Source of the DNA: Fen-1258 sp041658245
Lineage (GTDB): Bacteria > Bacteroidota > Ignavibacteria > Ignavibacteriales > Melioribacteraceae
Assembly (NCBI GenBank): GCA_041658245.1
Contig: JBBAAM010000058.1
Coordinates: 1 to 21,740 of the forward strand
DNA length: 21,740 nucleotides
Reading direction: 5' to 3'
In this document: positions 20,963 to 21,740 of the stretch, piece after piece
How the letters are laid out: every line of letters starts with the position of its first letter
How positions within the stretch are numbered: the stretch's first letter is position 1
Notes under the pieces: generated by a model
Databases searched by the model: none
Seen by the model: only the letters and a program-made list of their open reading frames with translations
Told to the model about the DNA's origin: nothing
Position numbers and translations under genes: made by a program

Positions 20963-20984
20963 TCATGCTCATGCTCTTATTCTT
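20963..20984. repeat. Right inverted repeat of the S23-type cassette
   Basis: Reverse complement of 20537-20558 with one mismatch. It lies 9 bases before the nuoD stop codon region (20993-20995) and immediately upstream of the S23-type ATG. Confidence 0.7.
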
Positions 20985-20992
20985 ACTCTGCT

Positions 20993-21740
20993 CTATTTAT
21001 CAGCTTCTCCCATTACCGGATCAAGTGAACCAATGATTGCAACAACATCGGAAACCATAGCACCTTTGCATAACTGCGATACAGCTTGCAGATTGCAAAA
21101 TGAAGGTGAATGAATCTTCAATTTCCAGGGCTGTCCGCTTCCGTTGCTCACAATATAAAATCCTAACTCGCCTTTCGGATTTTCAACAGAAAAATATGTA
21201 TCGCCAACCGGCGGATTAATTCCAAAATTAATAATCATAAAATCGTGTATAAGTTCTTCCATCTTAGAATAAATTTCTGTTTTGTGAGAAAGAACTTTCT
21301 TCGGCTCGTTTGCAATCACTTCGCCTTGCGGAATTTTATCCAAACATTGATACAAAATTTTAATACTCTCTCTTACTTCATCACCCCTCTGGAAATATCT
21401 AGCAAGACAATCACCTTGAGAGAAAGTTGGAATTTTAAAATCTATTTCATTGTAAAACAAATATGGCTTAGCACGGCGTACATCATAATCTACTCCGCTT
21501 GCACGAAGATTGGGACCGGTTACACCAAGCGCAATAGCATCTTCTTTAGGTAAAATACCGATACCTTCAAGCCGTTGAATAAAAATTCTATTAGAGAGCA
21601 ACAACTTATCCATCTCGACCAATGCCGGTTCCAACTCTGCTAAGAACTGTACAATTTCTGTAACAGCTTGATCATCAATATCGGAAGCAACACCACCGAT
21701 GCGTGTATAACTTGTAGTGAATCTCGCACCGGCAATTCTA
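20993..21740 (-). CDS. nuoD: NADH-quinone oxidoreductase subunit D, 5' end outside window
   Basis: This is the C-terminal 248 or so residues of the 49-kDa-type subunit that helps form the quinone site of complex I. The frame is open to the window edge. Conserved blocks include FTTSYTRIGGVASD, SNRIFIQRLEGIGIL, LGVTGPNLRASGVDYDVRR, GDCLARYFQRGDEVRES and SVENPKGELGFYIVSNGSGQPWKLKIHSPSFCNLQA. The end SLDPVMGEADK is the normal family C-terminus, so the 3' end is intact. The S23-type cassette follows within a few bases, and nuoE and nuoF lie beyond it. Confidence 0.96.
   Translation of the reverse strand, partial: RIAGARFTTSYTRIGGVASDIDDQAVTEIVQFLAELEPALVEMDKLLLSNRIFIQRLEGIGILPKEDAIALGVTGPNLRASGVDYDVRRAKPYLFYNEIDFKIPTFSQGDCLARYFQRGDEVRESIKILYQCLDKIPQGEVIANEPKKVLSHKTEIYSKMEELIHDFMIINFGINPPVGDTYFSVENPKGELGFYIVSNGSGQPWKLKIHSPSFCNLQAVSQLCKGAMVSDVVAIIGSLDPVMGEADK

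Larger units (their letters stand above)
20537..20984 (-). mobile_element. S23-type gene cassette bounded by 22-bp inverted repeats
   Basis: Positions 20537-20558 and 20963-20984 are inverted copies with one mismatch in 22 bases. The arms consist of AAGAATAAGAGC followed by 6-base-period GAGCAA/GAGCAT units. The only gene between them is the 130-codon four-helix-bundle protein, which nearly fills the interval. The unit sits between nuoD and nuoE, which are normally adjacent, so it looks inserted. No target duplication or transposase is seen, and mobility is inferred. Confidence 0.55.

Overview
This AT-rich 21.7 kb bacterial window looks like a chromosome segment from the Ignavibacteria/Chlorobi/Bacteroidetes side of the tree, most likely Ignavibacteria. 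The evidence is indirect: a TonB-dependent receptor, a DUF5686/carboxypeptidase-regulatory-domain protein, export signals ending in a Q-rich site, a Chlorobium-like sepiapterin reductase and an energy-metabolism nuo cluster. No rRNA or other decisive taxonomic marker is present.

Layout. 1-690: a HigB-type toxin (minus strand) with the start of a possible partner cut by the window edge, a tRNA-Leu(GAG), and a 107-bp inverted-repeat element. 686-2961: an envelope-stress module of an ECF sigma factor, its membrane anti-sigma and a Spy/CpxP-like periplasmic protein in one overlapping operon, with a second Spy-like gene divergent across a 128-bp region that holds a perfect 8-8-8 palindrome. 2968-4180: an IS4-family insertion sequence whose right end carries its own 58-bp insertion. 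4208-6360: bcp peroxiredoxin, a PTPS-type pterin synthase, GTP cyclohydrolase I and a sepiapterin-reductase-like SDR, which together look like a tetrahydrobiopterin-type pathway. 6409-7171: dodecin plus an AhpE/Bcp-like peroxiredoxin, ended by a terminator. 7375-10814: a Fur regulator, feoA, feoB and a metallo-beta-lactamase-fold hydrolase, tightly packed as a ferrous-iron uptake operon. 10857-12659: a secreted M28 aminopeptidase with a PDZ tail. 12730-17345: two outer-membrane-type genes (DUF5686 protein and TonB receptor), each with its own transcription boundary. 17452-18611: a MntA/HepT toxin-antitoxin pair followed by an overlapping membrane-anchored hypothetical gene. 18727-21740: nuoF, nuoE, a 23S-rRNA-intervening-sequence-type four-helix-bundle gene inside its own inverted repeats, and the 3' part of nuoD.

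How it fits together. Most genes form short, overlapping minus-strand operons for redox and iron physiology: Fur/Feo iron import, TonB outer-membrane uptake, two thiol peroxidases, flavin-storing dodecin, pterin cofactor synthesis and the NADH-oxidising module of complex I. Two toxin-antitoxin loci, one IS and one S23-type cassette sit between them.

The most unusual layer is non-coding. At least five unrelated kinds of short-period repeat lie at gene ends (about 614, 4122, 12664, 18706 and 20537), two of them bounded by 21-22-bp inverted repeats and one apparently inserted into an IS end with a 5-bp duplication. One terminator stem sequence is also reused at three loci. These look like families of small mobile or spreading elements, but their genome-wide copy number cannot be seen from this window.
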